DNA from: Micromonospora sp. WMMD1102
Lineage (GTDB): Bacteria; Actinomycetota; Actinomycetes; Mycobacteriales; Micromonosporaceae
DNA: 64,000 nucleotides
Direction of reading: 5' to 3'
NCBI RefSeq assembly: GCF_029626265.1
Contig: NZ_JARUBN010000001.1
Coordinates: 5,955,001-6,019,000, forward strand
Each line of letters begins with the position of its first letter. Position 1 is the first letter of the stretch. Of the stretch, positions 41,830 to 51,790 are shown piece after piece. The notes below the pieces were generated by a model. The model saw only the letters and a program-made list of their open reading frames with translations. It did not search any database and was not told where the DNA came from. Made by a program: the position numbers and the translations under genes.

Positions 41830-41835
41830 ATTATA
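41830..41835 (-). promoter_or_regulatory. consensus -10 box of the WxL-like unit
   Basis: TATAAT on the minus strand (41835-41830), 6 bases before GTG 41823, in a short AT-rich island (41800-41870) that stands out in this genome. No good -35 is visible 17-18 bases further up. Confidence 0.6.
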
Positions 41836-41926
41836 TGGACAACTGACGTAGTTTCCTGATTACCGTCCACTTGGCCGAGTCTGTCGTGGACGTACGTCTC
41901 GGGAGCGGCCCGGGTGAGTGGTCGAG

Positions 41927-43480
41927 CTACCAGCGCCACCTGCGGGGCGCCCACACCCGCCGACGGCCCCACAGTGCCGTGCCCGCCTGCCGGGCCAGCC
42001 GGCCGGCCAGCGGCGCGACCAGCCAGAGCAGCACCACCGCGTACCCGCCGAGCGCCACCCGCTGCGTCCCGGTCAACGGCGGCGAGTCCACCAGCGGATA
42101 CCACAGCGGACTGAACTCGGGCGTGAAGTGGCAGAGCGACTCCAGGTAGTAGTTGTTTTCGTAGCAGGTCCACGGCCAGAGCTGCCCGTACACCAGGCTG
42201 TTGGCGGCCCCCCAGACCGACAGCGGTACGGCGACGAGAGTGGCCAGATTCGCCCAGGGTCCCGCCTCGGTAGCGCCCAGCCGTACGGCGAGCGCCAGAC
42301 TGGCCGGCCAGATGGCGAACAGGAAGAACCTCGGTCCCCAGTAGAGGCCGCCGTACCAGCCCCACCAGGGGGCGTAGACCAGCACCAAGCCGGCCACGAA
42401 GACCAACCAGCACAGCCACGACCCGGCCACGCCACGGCCGGCCTGCGCCACCAGCGCGCGCCGGGCCGGCAGGAACAGTCCCGGGGTGAACCAGAGCAGC
42501 CCCTTGCCGAACGAGAAGAGGATCGCCACCAGCCCGAGCAGCAGCGGATAGGAGAAACCCGGCTCGCCCGAGTACGGCATCACGGTCCGGCCGCCGCCGT
42601 GGCTCGCGTACTCCCCGTGCAGCGGATCACCGAAGCGCAGCCACGCCTCGCCTGCGATCACCGCCGCGGCGGCCAGCGGCACCAGCAGGTAGCGCAGTCG
42701 CCGGCGCCGCAGGCAGAGCAGCACCACGACCAGCCCGAGCGCCAACCCCGAGGCGGGGGTGTTGGCCACCCCGAGCACCACCGCGGCCCAGCCGGCGAGC
42801 CGGGTCGACCGGGCGGTCCCCGGCAGCGTCGCGGCGAGCAACCCGACCCCGACGGTGACCGCCGTGAACACCTCGCCGTAGAAGTCCTGGAGGTGTACCG
42901 CGATCATGCTGCCGGCGATCAGGACCAGCAGGAACCGCCGGAGCAGCCGCGGGTCCATCCGGTCGCGCAGCAGCAGGTGGAGCGCCATCAGCGCGAACCC
43001 GAAGAGCAGCAGGTTGTACTGGGCCAGCACCCGCTGCGGGTCGCCGTACCAGCGGCCGACCATCCACAGCGGACTCGCGAAGACCGGGCCGATCAACGAG
43101 TACGCCATCTCCGGCATCTGCCGCTGCTCCAGCAACTGGAGCAACGCCTGGTAACGGGCCAGCCCGTCGCCCATCATCGGCGGCCGGGGATAGACCGCCA
43201 GCAGCGCCATCCCGGCCCAGACGAGAACCCAGTCCAGCACCGCCGCGACCCGGCCACCAGACCCCGCCGCCGGCCCGGATCCCCCGGACTTCCCGGGCTT
43301 ACCAGGCTCTCCCGCTTCGCCCGGCTCCCGGCGCCCGCCAGGCTCTCCGGGTCGCCCGGCGTCGTCCGCAGGCGCCGCCCGTTCCTCGGGGCGCTCGGCA
43401 TCCGCAGGCACGGCCCGCTCCCCGGGCCGCTCAGCGTTCCCCGCCGCCGCCCGCACCTCGCCGGTCGCCGGCGCGTCCAT
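41927..43480 (-). CDS. multi-pass membrane protein, GT-C glycosyltransferase-like
   Basis: 517 residues from ATG 43480, with GAGGAG about 9 bases ahead. The first ~75 residues are a disordered Glu/Pro/Gly/Arg tract (GEPGGRREPGEAGEPGKPGK). The rest has 10-12 hydrophobic helices; an early loop with MMGDGLARYQALLQLLEQRQMPEM is placed like the acidic catalytic loop of GT-C enzymes, and YYLESLCHFTPEF lies in a late loop. Such enzymes transfer sugars from polyprenyl-phosphate donors outside the membrane. The donor, acceptor and even the enzymatic role are unproven. It may serve the adjacent surface proteins. Confidence 0.65.
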   Translation of the reverse strand: MDAPATGEVRAAAGNAERPGERAVPADAERPEERAAPADDAGRPGEPGGRREPGEAGEPGKPGKSGGSGPAAGSGGRVAAVLDWVLVWAGMALLAVYPRPPMMGDGLARYQALLQLLEQRQMPEMAYSLIGPVFASPLWMVGRWYGDPQRVLAQYNLLLFGFALMALHLLLRDRMDPRLLRRFLLVLIAGSMIAVHLQDFYGEVFTAVTVGVGLLAATLPGTARSTRLAGWAAVVLGVANTPASGLALGLVVVLLCLRRRRLRYLLVPLAAAAVIAGEAWLRFGDPLHGEYASHGGGRTVMPYSGEPGFSYPLLLGLVAILFSFGKGLLWFTPGLFLPARRALVAQAGRGVAGSWLCWLVFVAGLVLVYAPWWGWYGGLYWGPRFFLFAIWPASLALAVRLGATEAGPWANLATLVAVPLSVWGAANSLVYGQLWPWTCYENNYYLESLCHFTPEFSPLWYPLVDSPPLTGTQRVALGGYAVVLLWLVAPLAGRLARQAGTALWGRRRVWAPRRWRW

Positions 43481-43545
43481 CGGCAGTCTCCTCACACTCA
43501 CCCGTGGTCGAGCCGGAACTCCGGCCACAGGCAGTGTGTCAAACA

Positions 43546-43597
43546 TCGACCCACGGTCCTATAGGCAACCGTGGATGCCTATAGGACCGTGGGTCGA
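43546..43597. terminator. perfect 22-bp inverted repeat downstream of xylB
   Basis: Bases 43546-43567 (TCGACCCACGGTCCTATAGG...) pair exactly with 43576-43597 over an 8-base loop. It lies 71 bases after the xylB stop in the reading direction and ends the xyl transcript before the GT-C gene. Confidence 0.7.
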
Positions 43598-43667
43598 CGA
43601 ATGGGAAGAAGTGGACGCGGGACCGCCGCCGGCAGGAGACGCCGACTCAGCCCCGGCCGGGCGGGAC

Positions 43668-45083
43668 TCAGCCCGCCGGCCGGTCCAGGATCAGGTCGCG
43701 GGCCCGGGCGTACTGCTCACGGATGGCCGGCACGGCACTGCCGGCGTACTCCCGCGACTCGCCGGCCGACCAGACGGGCGGTTCGGCGCCACCCTGGACG
43801 ACCCAGGCGGCCTGCCGGGCGGCACCGTCGGCGACGTACTCCCCCGGCTCCGGAACCAGCACCGGGCAGCCGAAGACCTCCGGCGCGATCCGGCGTACCG
43901 CCTCGGAGCGGGCACCACCGCCGACCAGGATGATCCGGTTGGCCGTCGCCCCCTGCGCGAGCAGCGCGTCCAGCCCGTCCGCCAGCGCGCAGAGCATCCC
44001 CTCCACGGCGGCCCGGGCCAGGTGCCCCGGTGTCGACGTCCGCAGGGTGAGCCCGTGCACCGCCCCGGTCGCCAGCGGCCGGTTCGGCGTCCGCTCGCCC
44101 TCCAGGTAGGGGACCATCACCAGCCCGTCCGCCCCGGCCGGGGCACCCAACGCCAGTTTGGCCAGTTCGTCCAGGCCGACGCCGAGCATCGCCGCCGCCG
44201 CGTCCAGCACCCGGGCCGCGTTCAGCGTGCAGACCAGCGGCAGGTACCGCCCGGTCGCGTCCGCGAAGCCGGCCACCGTACCCGACGGGTCCGCCGCCGG
44301 GGTGTCCGCGACGCTGAAGACCGTCCCCGACGTACCGATGGAGACGACCACGTCGCCCGCAACCGCGCCGACGCCGAACGCGGCGGCCGCGTTGTCCCCG
44401 GTCCCCGGTCCCAGCGGGGCACCGCCCGGCAGCCGCCCGGCCACCTCCGCCGGCCCCAGCACCGCTGGCAGCACCGGCACCCGCCCGAACGCCCGCTCCA
44501 GCAGATCCGGCCGGTATTCCCCGGTCGACGGCGACCAGTATCCGGTCCCGCTCGCGTCCCCCCGGTCGGTGCGCAGCGCGTCCAGCCCGGTCGCGCCGCC
44601 GAGCCGCCAGGTCAGCCAGTCGTGCGGCAGGCAGACCGCGGCCACCCGGGCGGCGTTCTCCGGCTCGTGCCGGGCCAGCCAGCGCAGCTTGGTGACGGTG
44701 AAGCTCGCCACCGGCACACTGCCGACCGCCTCCGCCCAGGCCCGCCCGCCGACCTCGCCGCCACCCAGCTCCTCGACCAGGTCGCGGGCCGCCGCCGCCG
44801 ACCGGGTGTCGTTCCAGAGCAGCGCCGGCCGGACGACCTCGCCGGCCTCGTCGAGACAGACCATCCCGTGCTGTTGCCCGGCCACGGCCACTGCCGCCAC
44901 GTCGTCGAGGCCGCCGGCCTCGGCGATCGCCTGCCGCAACGCCTCCCACCAGGCCCGGGGGTCGACCTCGGTCCCGTCCGGGTGCGCCGCCCGGCCGCTG
45001 CGGACCAGGGCGCCGGTCTCGGCGTCCCGGATCACCACCTTGCAGGACTGGGTCGACGAGTCGACCCCGGCAACGAGCGCCAT
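43668..45083 (-). CDS. xylB: xylulokinase
   Basis: 471 residues from ATG 45083, with AAGGAGGG ahead. FGGY-family kinase that phosphorylates D-xylulose to xylulose 5-phosphate for the pentose phosphate pathway. Blocks: [15 protein letters not shown] (phosphate-1 loop), [35 protein letters not shown] (phosphate-2), [14 protein letters not shown] (adenosine site). Same strand as xylA upstream, but 284 bases with repeats and a strong hairpin lie between them, so it may be separately or weakly co-transcribed. Confidence 0.93.
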   Translation of the reverse strand: MALVAGVDSSTQSCKVVIRDAETGALVRSGRAAHPDGTEVDPRAWWEALRQAIAEAGGLDDVAAVAVAGQQHGMVCLDEAGEVVRPALLWNDTRSAAAARDLVEELGGGEVGGRAWAEAVGSVPVASFTVTKLRWLARHEPENAARVAAVCLPHDWLTWRLGGATGLDALRTDRGDASGTGYWSPSTGEYRPDLLERAFGRVPVLPAVLGPAEVAGRLPGGAPLGPGTGDNAAAAFGVGAVAGDVVVSIGTSGTVFSVADTPAADPSGTVAGFADATGRYLPLVCTLNAARVLDAAAAMLGVGLDELAKLALGAPAGADGLVMVPYLEGERTPNRPLATGAVHGLTLRTSTPGHLARAAVEGMLCALADGLDALLAQGATANRIILVGGGARSEAVRRIAPEVFGCPVLVPEPGEYVADGAARQAAWVVQGGAEPPVWSAGESREYAGSAVPAIREQYARARDLILDRPAG

Positions 45084-45102
45084 CCCACGCCCTCCTTCTG
45101 GA

Positions 45103-45172
45103 CTCACGTCTTCGGGCTCACGTCTTCTGGCTAAGATCCTCGGGCTCAGGTCTTCTGGCTCAGGTCTTCTGG
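45103..45172. repeat. five tandem 14-bp repeats upstream of xylB
   Basis: Units start at 45103, 45117, 45131, 45145 and 45159; the last two are identical (CTCAGGTCTTCTGG), the third is the most diverged. A partial sixth unit follows. They lie directly ahead of the xylB ribosome site, 20-90 bases from its start. Confidence 0.85.
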
Positions 45173-45221
45173 CTCATCGAACGGTATGACCGCACCCTGT
45201 CCGCGCGGCCCCACCAGGTCA

Positions 45222-45295
45222 GGGGTCGGGGGCCGGATCGCCCGCGTCGGGATCAAGCCTGACCGCCCAGAGCGGGCGATCCGGCCCCCGACCCC
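45222..45295. terminator. perfect 24-bp inverted repeat between xylA and xylB
   Basis: Bases 45222-45245 (GGGGTCGGGGGCCGGATCGC...) pair exactly with 45272-45295 over a 26-base interval. It follows the xylA stop by 73 bases. It can end or reduce transcription before xylB. Confidence 0.65.
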
Positions 45296-45367
45296 ACCCC
45301 CACGAAGGGCGAGCGCCGACGCACCCCGTCCAACGGCGGACGCCAGCGCCCCCACGAAGGACGAGCG

Positions 45368-46555
45368 TCAACGCGCCCCGAGCAGGTGCTCCACCGCGAG
45401 CTGGTTCAACCGCACGAACCCGAACCCGCGCGCCGCCACCGCGTCCACGTCCAGCTCCTCGAACGCGCTCCGGTCCGCCAGCAGCTCCGCGTACGACTCG
45501 CCGGGGTTCAGCGTCGGCGTCGACAGCTCCGCCACCTTGCTGGCCGCCAGCGCCTCCTGCACCTCCGGGTCGGCCCGGAACGCCGCCGCCCGCTCCTTCA
45601 GCAGCAGGTACGTCCGCATGTTCGCCGCCGCCGACGCCCACACCCCGGTGTAGTCCTCGGTCCGCGACGGCTTGTAGTCGAAGTGCCGGGGCCCCTCGTA
45701 CGCCGGCCCGCCCTGCGGCCCGCCGTTCTCCAGCAGGTCCACCAGCGCGAACGAGTTCAGCAGGTCGCCGTGGCCGAAGACGAGATCCTGGTCGTACTTG
45801 ATCCCGCGCTGCCCGTTCAGGTCGATGTGGAACAGCTTGCCGGCCCAGAGCGCCTGGGCGATCCCGTGCATGAAGTTGAGCCCGGCCATCTGCTCGTGCC
45901 CGACCTCGGGGTTCAGCCCGACCAGCTCCGGGTGCTCCAGCTCGTTGATGAAGGCGAGCGCGTGCCCGACCGTCGGCAGCAGGATGTCGCCGCGCGGCTC
46001 GTTCGGCTTCGGCTCGATCGCGAACTTCAGCCCGTAACCCCGGTCGACGACGTACTGGCCGAGCAGGTTGACCGCCTCGCGGTAGCGGTCCAGCGCCGCC
46101 CGGATGTCCTTGGCGTGGTCGTACTCCGAGCCTTCCCGGCCGCCCCACATCACGAAGGTGTGCGCGCCCAGCTCGGCGGCGAGGTCGATGTTGCGCAGCA
46201 CCTTGCGCAGCGCGAAGCGGCGTACGTCGCGGTCGTTGCTGGTGAAGCCGCCGTCCTTGAAGATCGGGTGGCTGAAGAGGTTTGTGGTGACCATCGGCAC
46301 GACCAGGCCGGTATCGGCGAGTGCCTTGCGGAAGCGCGCGATGTGCTGCTCCCGGGCGGCGTCGTCGGAGCCGAACGGGATCAGGTCGTCGTCGTGGAAG
46401 GTGATGCCGTACGCCCCCAGCTCGGCGAGCCGGTTGACCGCCTCGACCGGGTCGAGGGCCTCCCGGCTGGCCTCCCCGAACGGATCCCGGGCGGTCCAAC
46501 CGACGGTCCAGAGACCGAACGAGAACTTGTCGGCAGGGGTGGGTTGGGCTGCCAT
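45368..46555 (-). CDS. xylA: xylose isomerase
   Basis: 395 residues from ATG 46555, with GGAGG 8 bases ahead. Interconverts D-xylose and D-xylulose in the cytoplasm. Actinobacterial short type: catalytic His54 in ITFHDDDL, metal ligands in [14 protein letters not shown] and [23 protein letters not shown] and [11 protein letters not shown]. Length and spacing match Streptomyces/Actinoplanes XylA. Divergent from the ROK regulator at 46688. Confidence 0.96.
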   Translation of the reverse strand: MAAQPTPADKFSFGLWTVGWTARDPFGEASREALDPVEAVNRLAELGAYGITFHDDDLIPFGSDDAAREQHIARFRKALADTGLVVPMVTTNLFSHPIFKDGGFTSNDRDVRRFALRKVLRNIDLAAELGAHTFVMWGGREGSEYDHAKDIRAALDRYREAVNLLGQYVVDRGYGLKFAIEPKPNEPRGDILLPTVGHALAFINELEHPELVGLNPEVGHEQMAGLNFMHGIAQALWAGKLFHIDLNGQRGIKYDQDLVFGHGDLLNSFALVDLLENGGPQGGPAYEGPRHFDYKPSRTEDYTGVWASAAANMRTYLLLKERAAAFRADPEVQEALAASKVAELSTPTLNPGESYAELLADRSAFEELDVDAVAARGFGFVRLNQLAVEHLLGAR

Positions 46556-46688
46556 GGCTGACCTCCAGGGAACCGACTCGACGTTGAGGTGGACGGCGGA
46601 CGTGAAACCCTGGGTTGACACCCCGGCAACTCCGCCGATTTGTTTATCGGTTGAATTATTTGGCTGCGGTATGGCATTGTCAATACCG
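46556..46688. promoter_or_regulatory. divergent xylA/xylR control region with AT-rich island and palindrome
   Basis: The 132 bases between the two starts hold an AT-rich island (46638-46660, TTTGTTTATCGGTTGAATTA) unlike its surroundings and a palindrome CGGTAT (46667-46672) with ATACCG (46683-46688) that ends on the xylR start codon. TTGAAT (46651-46656) and CATTGT (46675-46680) with an 18-base spacer could be the xylR promoter. These fit a repressor site covering both promoters; binding by the ROK protein is inference. Confidence 0.5.
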
Positions 46689-47968
46689 TGGCGCAACCCG
46701 CGGCGGTACCGGTCGGCGCGGCGGTGACCGCCGTCCGGCAGGCGAGCCTGCGCGAGCACAATCTGGCCCTGGTGCTCCGCCAGATCGCGACCGCGGCCCG
46801 CCCGCCGTCCCGGGCCGACCTGGCCGGCGCCACCGGCCTGACCCGGGCCACCGTCTCCGCGCTGGTCGACGACCTGATCAACGGACGGCTGCTCACCGAG
46901 GTCGCCCCGGCACCCCGGTCCGGCGCCGGCCGGCCCGCGGTCGGCCTCACGCTCGCCGGGCACGGACCGGCCGGCCTCGGCCTGGAGATCAACGTCGACT
47001 ACCTGGCCGCCGTCCTGGTCGACCTCGCCGGTGCGGTACGGCACCGCGCGGTGCGCCTGGTCGACCTGCGGCCGGTGCCGCCCGCCGAGGCACTGGCCCT
47101 GGCCGGCGAGTTGATCACCGAGGCGGCGGCCGAGGCGAAGCGGCAGGACCTGACCCTGGCCGGTACGGCACTCGCGGTGCCCGGCCTGGTCACCGCCGCC
47201 GGGCTGGTCCGGCTCGCCCCGAACCTCGGCTGGCGGGACGTCGACGTGCCGGCGCTGCTCGGCGGGCATCCGGCGCTCGGCGGGAGCGGCCTGGGGGTGG
47301 ACAACGAGGCGAACCTCGCCGCCCTCGGCGAACTGCACGCCGGCCCACCCGAGGGCGGCAACTTCATCTACATCTCCGGCGAGGTCGGGATCGGTGCCGG
47401 GATCGTGCTGCACGGCACCCTGTTCCGGGGCGCCCGGGGCTGGAGCGGGGAGCTCGGCCACGTCCCCGTACATCCGGAGGGCCTGCCCTGCCGCTGTGGT
47501 GGCCGGGGCTGCCTGGAGCAGTACGCCGGCCAGGAGGCGATCCTGGCCGCCGCCCGGCTGACCGTACCGACTCCCGCGGGGCCGGAAACGCCTCTCGGGC
47601 GGGCGGCGGTCCCGGCCCCCGGCGCCACTGTCGCCCGGCTGGTGGAGGCGGCCGCCAGGGAGGATCCGGCCACCCAGCGAGCGCTGGTCGAGGCGGCGAC
47701 CGCGCTCGGGGTCGCCGTCGCCGGGGTGATCAACCTGCTGGACGTGGACACGGTGGTGCTCGGCGGCGCCTACGCGCCGCTCGCGCGCTGGCTGGCCCCG
47801 CCGGTGGAGGCCGAGATCCGCCGGCGGGTGCTGACCGCCGCCTGGTCGCCGGTGACCGTCCGGGCCGCCCTGCTCGGCGGGGACGCGGCCGCGCTCGGCG
47901 CTGCCGGCTCGGTCGTCCGTACCGTGCTGGAGCACCCGGCCCGCTGGCTCGGTCGCGCCAGCCGCTAG
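46688..47968 (+). CDS. xylR: ROK-family transcriptional regulator of xylose genes
   Basis: 426 residues from GTG 46688. N-terminal winged helix-turn-helix ([39 protein letters not shown]), then the ROK sugar-kinase-like domain: [62 protein letters not shown] with the CxCGxxGC zinc site. Position head-to-head with xylA identifies it as a probable xylose-responsive repressor. Confidence 0.9.
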   Translation: MAQPAAVPVGAAVTAVRQASLREHNLALVLRQIATAARPPSRADLAGATGLTRATVSALVDDLINGRLLTEVAPAPRSGAGRPAVGLTLAGHGPAGLGLEINVDYLAAVLVDLAGAVRHRAVRLVDLRPVPPAEALALAGELITEAAAEAKRQDLTLAGTALAVPGLVTAAGLVRLAPNLGWRDVDVPALLGGHPALGGSGLGVDNEANLAALGELHAGPPEGGNFIYISGEVGIGAGIVLHGTLFRGARGWSGELGHVPVHPEGLPCRCGGRGCLEQYAGQEAILAAARLTVPTPAGPETPLGRAAVPAPGATVARLVEAAAREDPATQRALVEAATALGVAVAGVINLLDVDTVVLGGAYAPLARWLAPPVEAEIRRRVLTAAWSPVTVRAALLGGDAAALGAAGSVVRTVLEHPARWLGRASR

Positions 47969-48040
47969 CCGAGCCCACCCAGCCGCCAGCCGAGCCCACC
48001 CAGCCGCCAGCCGAGCCGATCCAGCTGCCTGCCGAGCCGA
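47967..48040. repeat. 21-bp tandem repeats after xylR
   Basis: Two identical units (47967-47987 and 47988-48008, AGCCGAGCCCACCCAGCCGC...) and a third diverged one (48009-48029), with a partial fourth. The first overlaps the xylR stop codon. The following bases to 48458 hold no convincing gene. Confidence 0.8.
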
Positions 48041-48458
48041 TCCGGAGCCCGCCAGCAGCACCGGCGGCGCCTGCCCGACCAGCCGCCCGTTGCCAATTCC
48101 GCACCGCCGGGGTGGCCAGCAACCGGCACCATGGGATCGGCCACGGCGCAAGAGGCGACCGCGGCGACAACATCGGAAGCCGCTCGCTATTGTTGCCCCC
48201 GGACAACTATTTCCATGATCAACAATTGGGCCTTCTTCGACCCGGGGGAAGGCGCGGGAACGCGCCGCTACTTTCCGCTGCGGCCAGAGCCGACCGCAGG
48301 GGAAGGTGGAAGGAGGTTCGTTCCGTGACGACAGGAGTGCCAGCGCCGATGCGCACTGCTCGACGACCCGGCGGGAAGCCCCCGGACCTCCCCGCCGTCG
48401 GGTGGGAGGATGCCGGACGGCGGGGAGCGGCGACGTCGCCAGCCCGGCCGACGGTGCC
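48041..48458. other. 418-base intergenic stretch, no gene seen
   Basis: Between the repeats behind xylR and the 27-bp repeats behind the MarR gene. Open frames exist on both strands but read as low-complexity Pro/Arg/Gly and have no ribosome site. A short patch near 48170-48240 is less GC-rich (CAACTATTTCCATGATCAAC). Confidence 0.5.
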
Positions 48459-48539
48459 GGCTCGCTCGGGCCGGCCGACGGGACCGGCTCGCTCGGGCCG
48501 GCCGACGGGACCGGCTCGCTCGGGCCGGCCGACGGGACC
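48459..48539. repeat. three identical 27-bp tandem repeats
   Basis: Units at 48459-48485, 48486-48512 and 48513-48539 are identical (GGCTCGCTCGGGCCGGCCGA...), with degenerate partial units on both sides (from about 48442 to 48566). They lie directly downstream of the MarR stop codon at 48547; the period is a multiple of three. Confidence 0.9.
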
Positions 48540-48546
48540 GGCTCGG

Positions 48547-49023
48547 TCAGGCCGACCGTTCGGTCGGCTGCACCTCGGCCCGGAACGCCCGGTCGAACTC
48601 GACCAGCCCACGCAACAACGCCTGCCGGCCCGCGGGGCTCATCCGGCCGAGCGTCTCGGCCAGCCGCTCCCGCCGGTCGTCGCGGATCTCGACGAGCAGC
48701 TTCTGGCTGATCGTGGTGAGATGCAGGGAGATCTCCCGGCGATCCGCCCGGCCCGGCTCACGTTCGAGCAGCCCGGCCGCGACGAGCCGGTCGCAGAGCC
48801 GGCTCGCCGAGGAGAGCAGCATGCCGAGGATCCCGGCCAACCCCCGGAGGTTGATCCCGTCGAACTGCTCGACCACCATCAGGGCCCGCAACTGAGAGCT
48901 GGACAGCCGCCCGCTGGTCCGCTCCCGGGCGACGTCCCAGACCGACAGCAGGGCCGCCGCGGCGGTGTCCACCGCCGTGGCGAGGGTCGGATCCGGTCCG
49001 CCGGGACCGCCGGGGTCTGCCAT
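48547..49023 (-). CDS. MarR-family regulator
   Basis: 158 residues from ATG 49023. Winged helix core: [64 protein letters not shown] (about residues 42-105), with the DRR wing. Divergent from the phosphatase gene 49140, with 116 bases between starts, which it may control. Effector unknown. Confidence 0.88.
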   Translation of the reverse strand: MADPGGPGGPDPTLATAVDTAAAALLSVWDVARERTSGRLSSSQLRALMVVEQFDGINLRGLAGILGMLLSSASRLCDRLVAAGLLEREPGRADRREISLHLTTISQKLLVEIRDDRRERLAETLGRMSPAGRQALLRGLVEFDRAFRAEVQPTERSA

Positions 49024-49139
49024 GGTGATCCTGACACTACCGCCGTCACCGGGCCGCCCGCATCGGTGCACGCCCGGACAGCCCAGCCAAATCGTCCGGA
49101 ACGGTACGCCGACCCGGCCCCGCGCCCGGTAGGTCGCAG

Positions 49140-50264
49140 ATGACGGATCGACTGGTCGACATCCGCCGCACCCTGGCCGAGGCTCCCGCGGATCTCGTCC
49201 TGGAACGGCTCGGCACGGAGCTGGCCAACACCTACGGCACGGCGGAGACGGAGCTGCTCCAGGTCGACTACCGGCTGGCCGCCCTGGTGCCGCTGCACGG
49301 CGGCGATCCGGTGGTCGGGGCCGGCAGCCCGGCCTGGCAGTGCTTCGACCACCAGAGCGAGGTACTCCAGGACGAGGTGCTCTACCTGCCGGTCACGGTA
49401 CGCGGCGAGCGGATCGGCGTACTCCGGCTCAGCCCGGCGCCGGAGGAACCGGACCGGCGCGAGGAGCTGGCGCAGGCAGCCACCGCGCTGGCGCACGAAC
49501 TGGTGGCGGTACGGGCCGGCACCGACAAGTACGCGGTCGGCGCCCGGACCCGCCGACTGACCCTGGCCGCCGAGATGCAGTGGGAACTGCTGCCCGGCCG
49601 GAGCCGGATCCGTCCCTCGTTCAGCCTCGCCGGCCAGCTCGAACCGGCGTACGCGGTGCGCGGCGACAGCTTCGACTGGGCCGACGACAGCCGGCGGCTC
49701 TGGCTCTGCACCGTCAACGGCATGGGCGACGGGGTGAGCGCCTCCATGCTCACCTGCCTCGGCACCAACGCGCTGCGCAACGCCCGCCGGGCCGGTCTCG
49801 AACTCGCCGACCAGGCGGCCCTGGCCGACCAGGCGATCTACGCCTACCACCAGGGCATCCAGCACCTCTCCGCACTGCTGCTGGAGCTGGACCTGCGGAC
49901 CGGAGTGGTGGAGGCGGTGGACGCCGGTTCGCCCCAGCTGCTGGTACTGCGCGAGGGCGAGGTGGTCGAGCAGCCGCTGGACGACCAGTTCCCGCTCGGC
50001 ATGTTCGACGGCACCCTCTACCAGTCACAGCACTTCCAGCTCGCCCGTGGCGACCGGCTCTTCGTGGTCAGCGACGGCGTCCTCGACGCCACCTCCCGGA
50101 CCACCCGGTACGGCGAGATCGCCCTGCACCGGGCCGTCCGGCGGACCAGGTCGATGGCGCCGCTGGAGGCGGTCCGGTCGCTGCTCGGCGACGTGCGGGC
50201 GTTCGTCGGCAACGATCTGGTGGACGACGCCGTGGTGGTCTGCCTGGACTGGCACGGGTCCTGA
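49140..50264 (+). CDS. PP2C/SpoIIE-family serine phosphatase with N-terminal sensor domain
   Basis: 374 residues from ATG 49140. Residues ~1-120 form a GAF-like sensor (YRLAALVPLHGGDPVVGAG, LPVTVRGERIGVLRL). The SpoIIE-type phosphatase domain follows: EMQWELLPG, RGDSFDWADD (metal Asp), CTVNGMGDGVSASML, VVSDGVLDATSR and DDAVVVCLDW. Such enzymes dephosphorylate anti-anti-sigma factors (STAS proteins) in stress signalling. No STAS or RsbW-type gene is adjacent. Confidence 0.87.
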   Translation: MTDRLVDIRRTLAEAPADLVLERLGTELANTYGTAETELLQVDYRLAALVPLHGGDPVVGAGSPAWQCFDHQSEVLQDEVLYLPVTVRGERIGVLRLSPAPEEPDRREELAQAATALAHELVAVRAGTDKYAVGARTRRLTLAAEMQWELLPGRSRIRPSFSLAGQLEPAYAVRGDSFDWADDSRRLWLCTVNGMGDGVSASMLTCLGTNALRNARRAGLELADQAALADQAIYAYHQGIQHLSALLLELDLRTGVVEAVDAGSPQLLVLREGEVVEQPLDDQFPLGMFDGTLYQSQHFQLARGDRLFVVSDGVLDATSRTTRYGEIALHRAVRRTRSMAPLEAVRSLLGDVRAFVGNDLVDDAVVVCLDWHGS

Positions 50265-50305
50265 CCCGTGCCTCCCCGGGGGCGGGGGGGTGCCGGACCC
50301 GGGGG

Positions 50306-51790
50306 TCAGTACGCACCCCGGGTCCGGACCACCGCCCCGAAGGTCTTCCACAGGATCGTCAGGTCGGCCGCGAGTGACCAGTTCTCCACGTAGTAGAGAT
50401 CGAGCCGGATGCCGTCCTCCCAGCTCAGGTCGGATCTGCCGCTGACCTGCCAGAGGCCGGTCATGCCCGGCTTCACCAGCAGCCGGCGGGCGATGTCGCC
50501 GTCGTAGCGGGCCACCTCGGACGGCAGCGGCGGGCGCGGCCCGACCAGGCTCATGTGCCCGAAGAGCACGTTGGCGAGCTGCGGCAACTCGTCCAGGGAC
50601 CACTTGCGCAGGAACCGGCCGACCCGGGTGACCCGGGGATCCGCCCGCATCTTGAACAGCAGTCCGTCGGTCTCGTTACGGCTGGCCAGCTCGGCCAGCA
50701 GCGCGTCCGCGTTCGCCACCATGGTACGGAACTTGTAGACCCCGAACTCCCGCCCACCCTGGCCGACCCGGACCTGCCGGAAGATCACCGGCCCCCTGCT
50801 GTCCAGCTTGACGGCGAGGGCGAGCACGGCGAGCAGCGGCAGCGTGACGGTCAGCGCGGCGGCGGCCAGCGCCCGGTCCACGAAGGACTTGACGATCTTC
50901 CGGGCACCCCGGAACTCGGGCGCCTCGACGTGGATCAGCGGCAGTCCGGCGACCGGCTGGGTGTGGATCCGGGGCCCGGCGACGTCGGTGAGCGCCGGGG
51001 CCAGCACCAGGTCGATCCCGGTGCCCTCCAGTTGCCAGCCGAGCCGGCGCAGCCTGGTGGCGGTCAGCTCGTTGCAGGCGGTCACCGCCACCGTGTCGGC
51101 GTTTATCGCCGCGGCGGCGTCGAGGATCGCCCGGAACGAGCCGAGTACCGGCACGTCGCCGAGGCGCTGCGGCACCGGGGCGAGCAGCGCGTCCGGGATG
51201 CAGGCACCGACCACCTGGTAACCGGCGTACGGCTCGCGGCGCAGCGTGTGCACCAGTTCGAGTACGTGCGCGGTGTCGCCGACCGCCAGCACCCGCCGGG
51301 ACCAGCCGGCGCCCCGGGACCGGGACCAGTGCAGTCGTTTCCGGGCGGCGAACCGGGCGGCCACCAGTCCGACGGTGCCGACCGCGAACGAGATGCCGAG
51401 GAAGCCCCGGGAGACACCGACGTCGGCGAGGTAGCCGGTGATCGCCACCCCTCCGGCGAGCCGCAGGCTGGCCGAGCTGACCCGGCGGTACTCGTCGGCG
51501 CCGTAGCCGAGCACCCGGTGGTCGTAGCAGCGCAGGGCCTTCAGCGAGACCAGCCAGGCGAGCACCAGGGCCGGGCCGACGATCACGTACGGGATGTCGG
51601 AGCCGCGCGGCTCGTCACCACCGAACCGGGCGAAGTAGCCGCCGATGACCGCCAGCACCAGGATGACGGTGTCCAGCACCAGCAGGGTACGGATGTAGTC
51701 GCGCTGGCGCGTCCGGGACGAGGACGCCGACGCCCCCGAGGTCGGCTCCGGAGGCATCGTGGCGGGGCTCAGCAGTGTCGCCGACGTCAC
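50306..51790 (-). CDS. polyprenyl glycosylphosphotransferase (exopolysaccharide-initiating sugar transferase)
   Basis: 494 residues from GTG 51790, with GAGGAGGG 5 bases ahead. Four N-terminal membrane helices (about residues 35-150), a central Rossmann-like CoA-binding-type domain ([19 protein letters not shown]), and the C-terminal bacterial sugar transferase domain: [59 protein letters not shown] and [10 protein letters not shown]. It transfers a sugar phosphate to undecaprenyl phosphate to start polysaccharide assembly. No other polysaccharide genes are adjacent. Confidence 0.92.
   Translation of the reverse strand: MTSATLLSPATMPPEPTSGASASSSRTRQRDYIRTLLVLDTVILVLAVIGGYFARFGGDEPRGSDIPYVIVGPALVLAWLVSLKALRCYDHRVLGYGADEYRRVSSASLRLAGGVAITGYLADVGVSRGFLGISFAVGTVGLVAARFAARKRLHWSRSRGAGWSRRVLAVGDTAHVLELVHTLRREPYAGYQVVGACIPDALLAPVPQRLGDVPVLGSFRAILDAAAAINADTVAVTACNELTATRLRRLGWQLEGTGIDLVLAPALTDVAGPRIHTQPVAGLPLIHVEAPEFRGARKIVKSFVDRALAAAALTVTLPLLAVLALAVKLDSRGPVIFRQVRVGQGGREFGVYKFRTMVANADALLAELASRNETDGLLFKMRADPRVTRVGRFLRKWSLDELPQLANVLFGHMSLVGPRPPLPSEVARYDGDIARRLLVKPGMTGLWQVSGRSDLSWEDGIRLDLYYVENWSLAADLTILWKTFGAVVRTRGAY

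Noticed and set aside
48306..48710. Plus-strand frame reading PADGTGSLG repeats
   Set aside because: The apparent repeat protein is just the 27-bp tandem array read in frame, and it runs into the MarR gene antisense.
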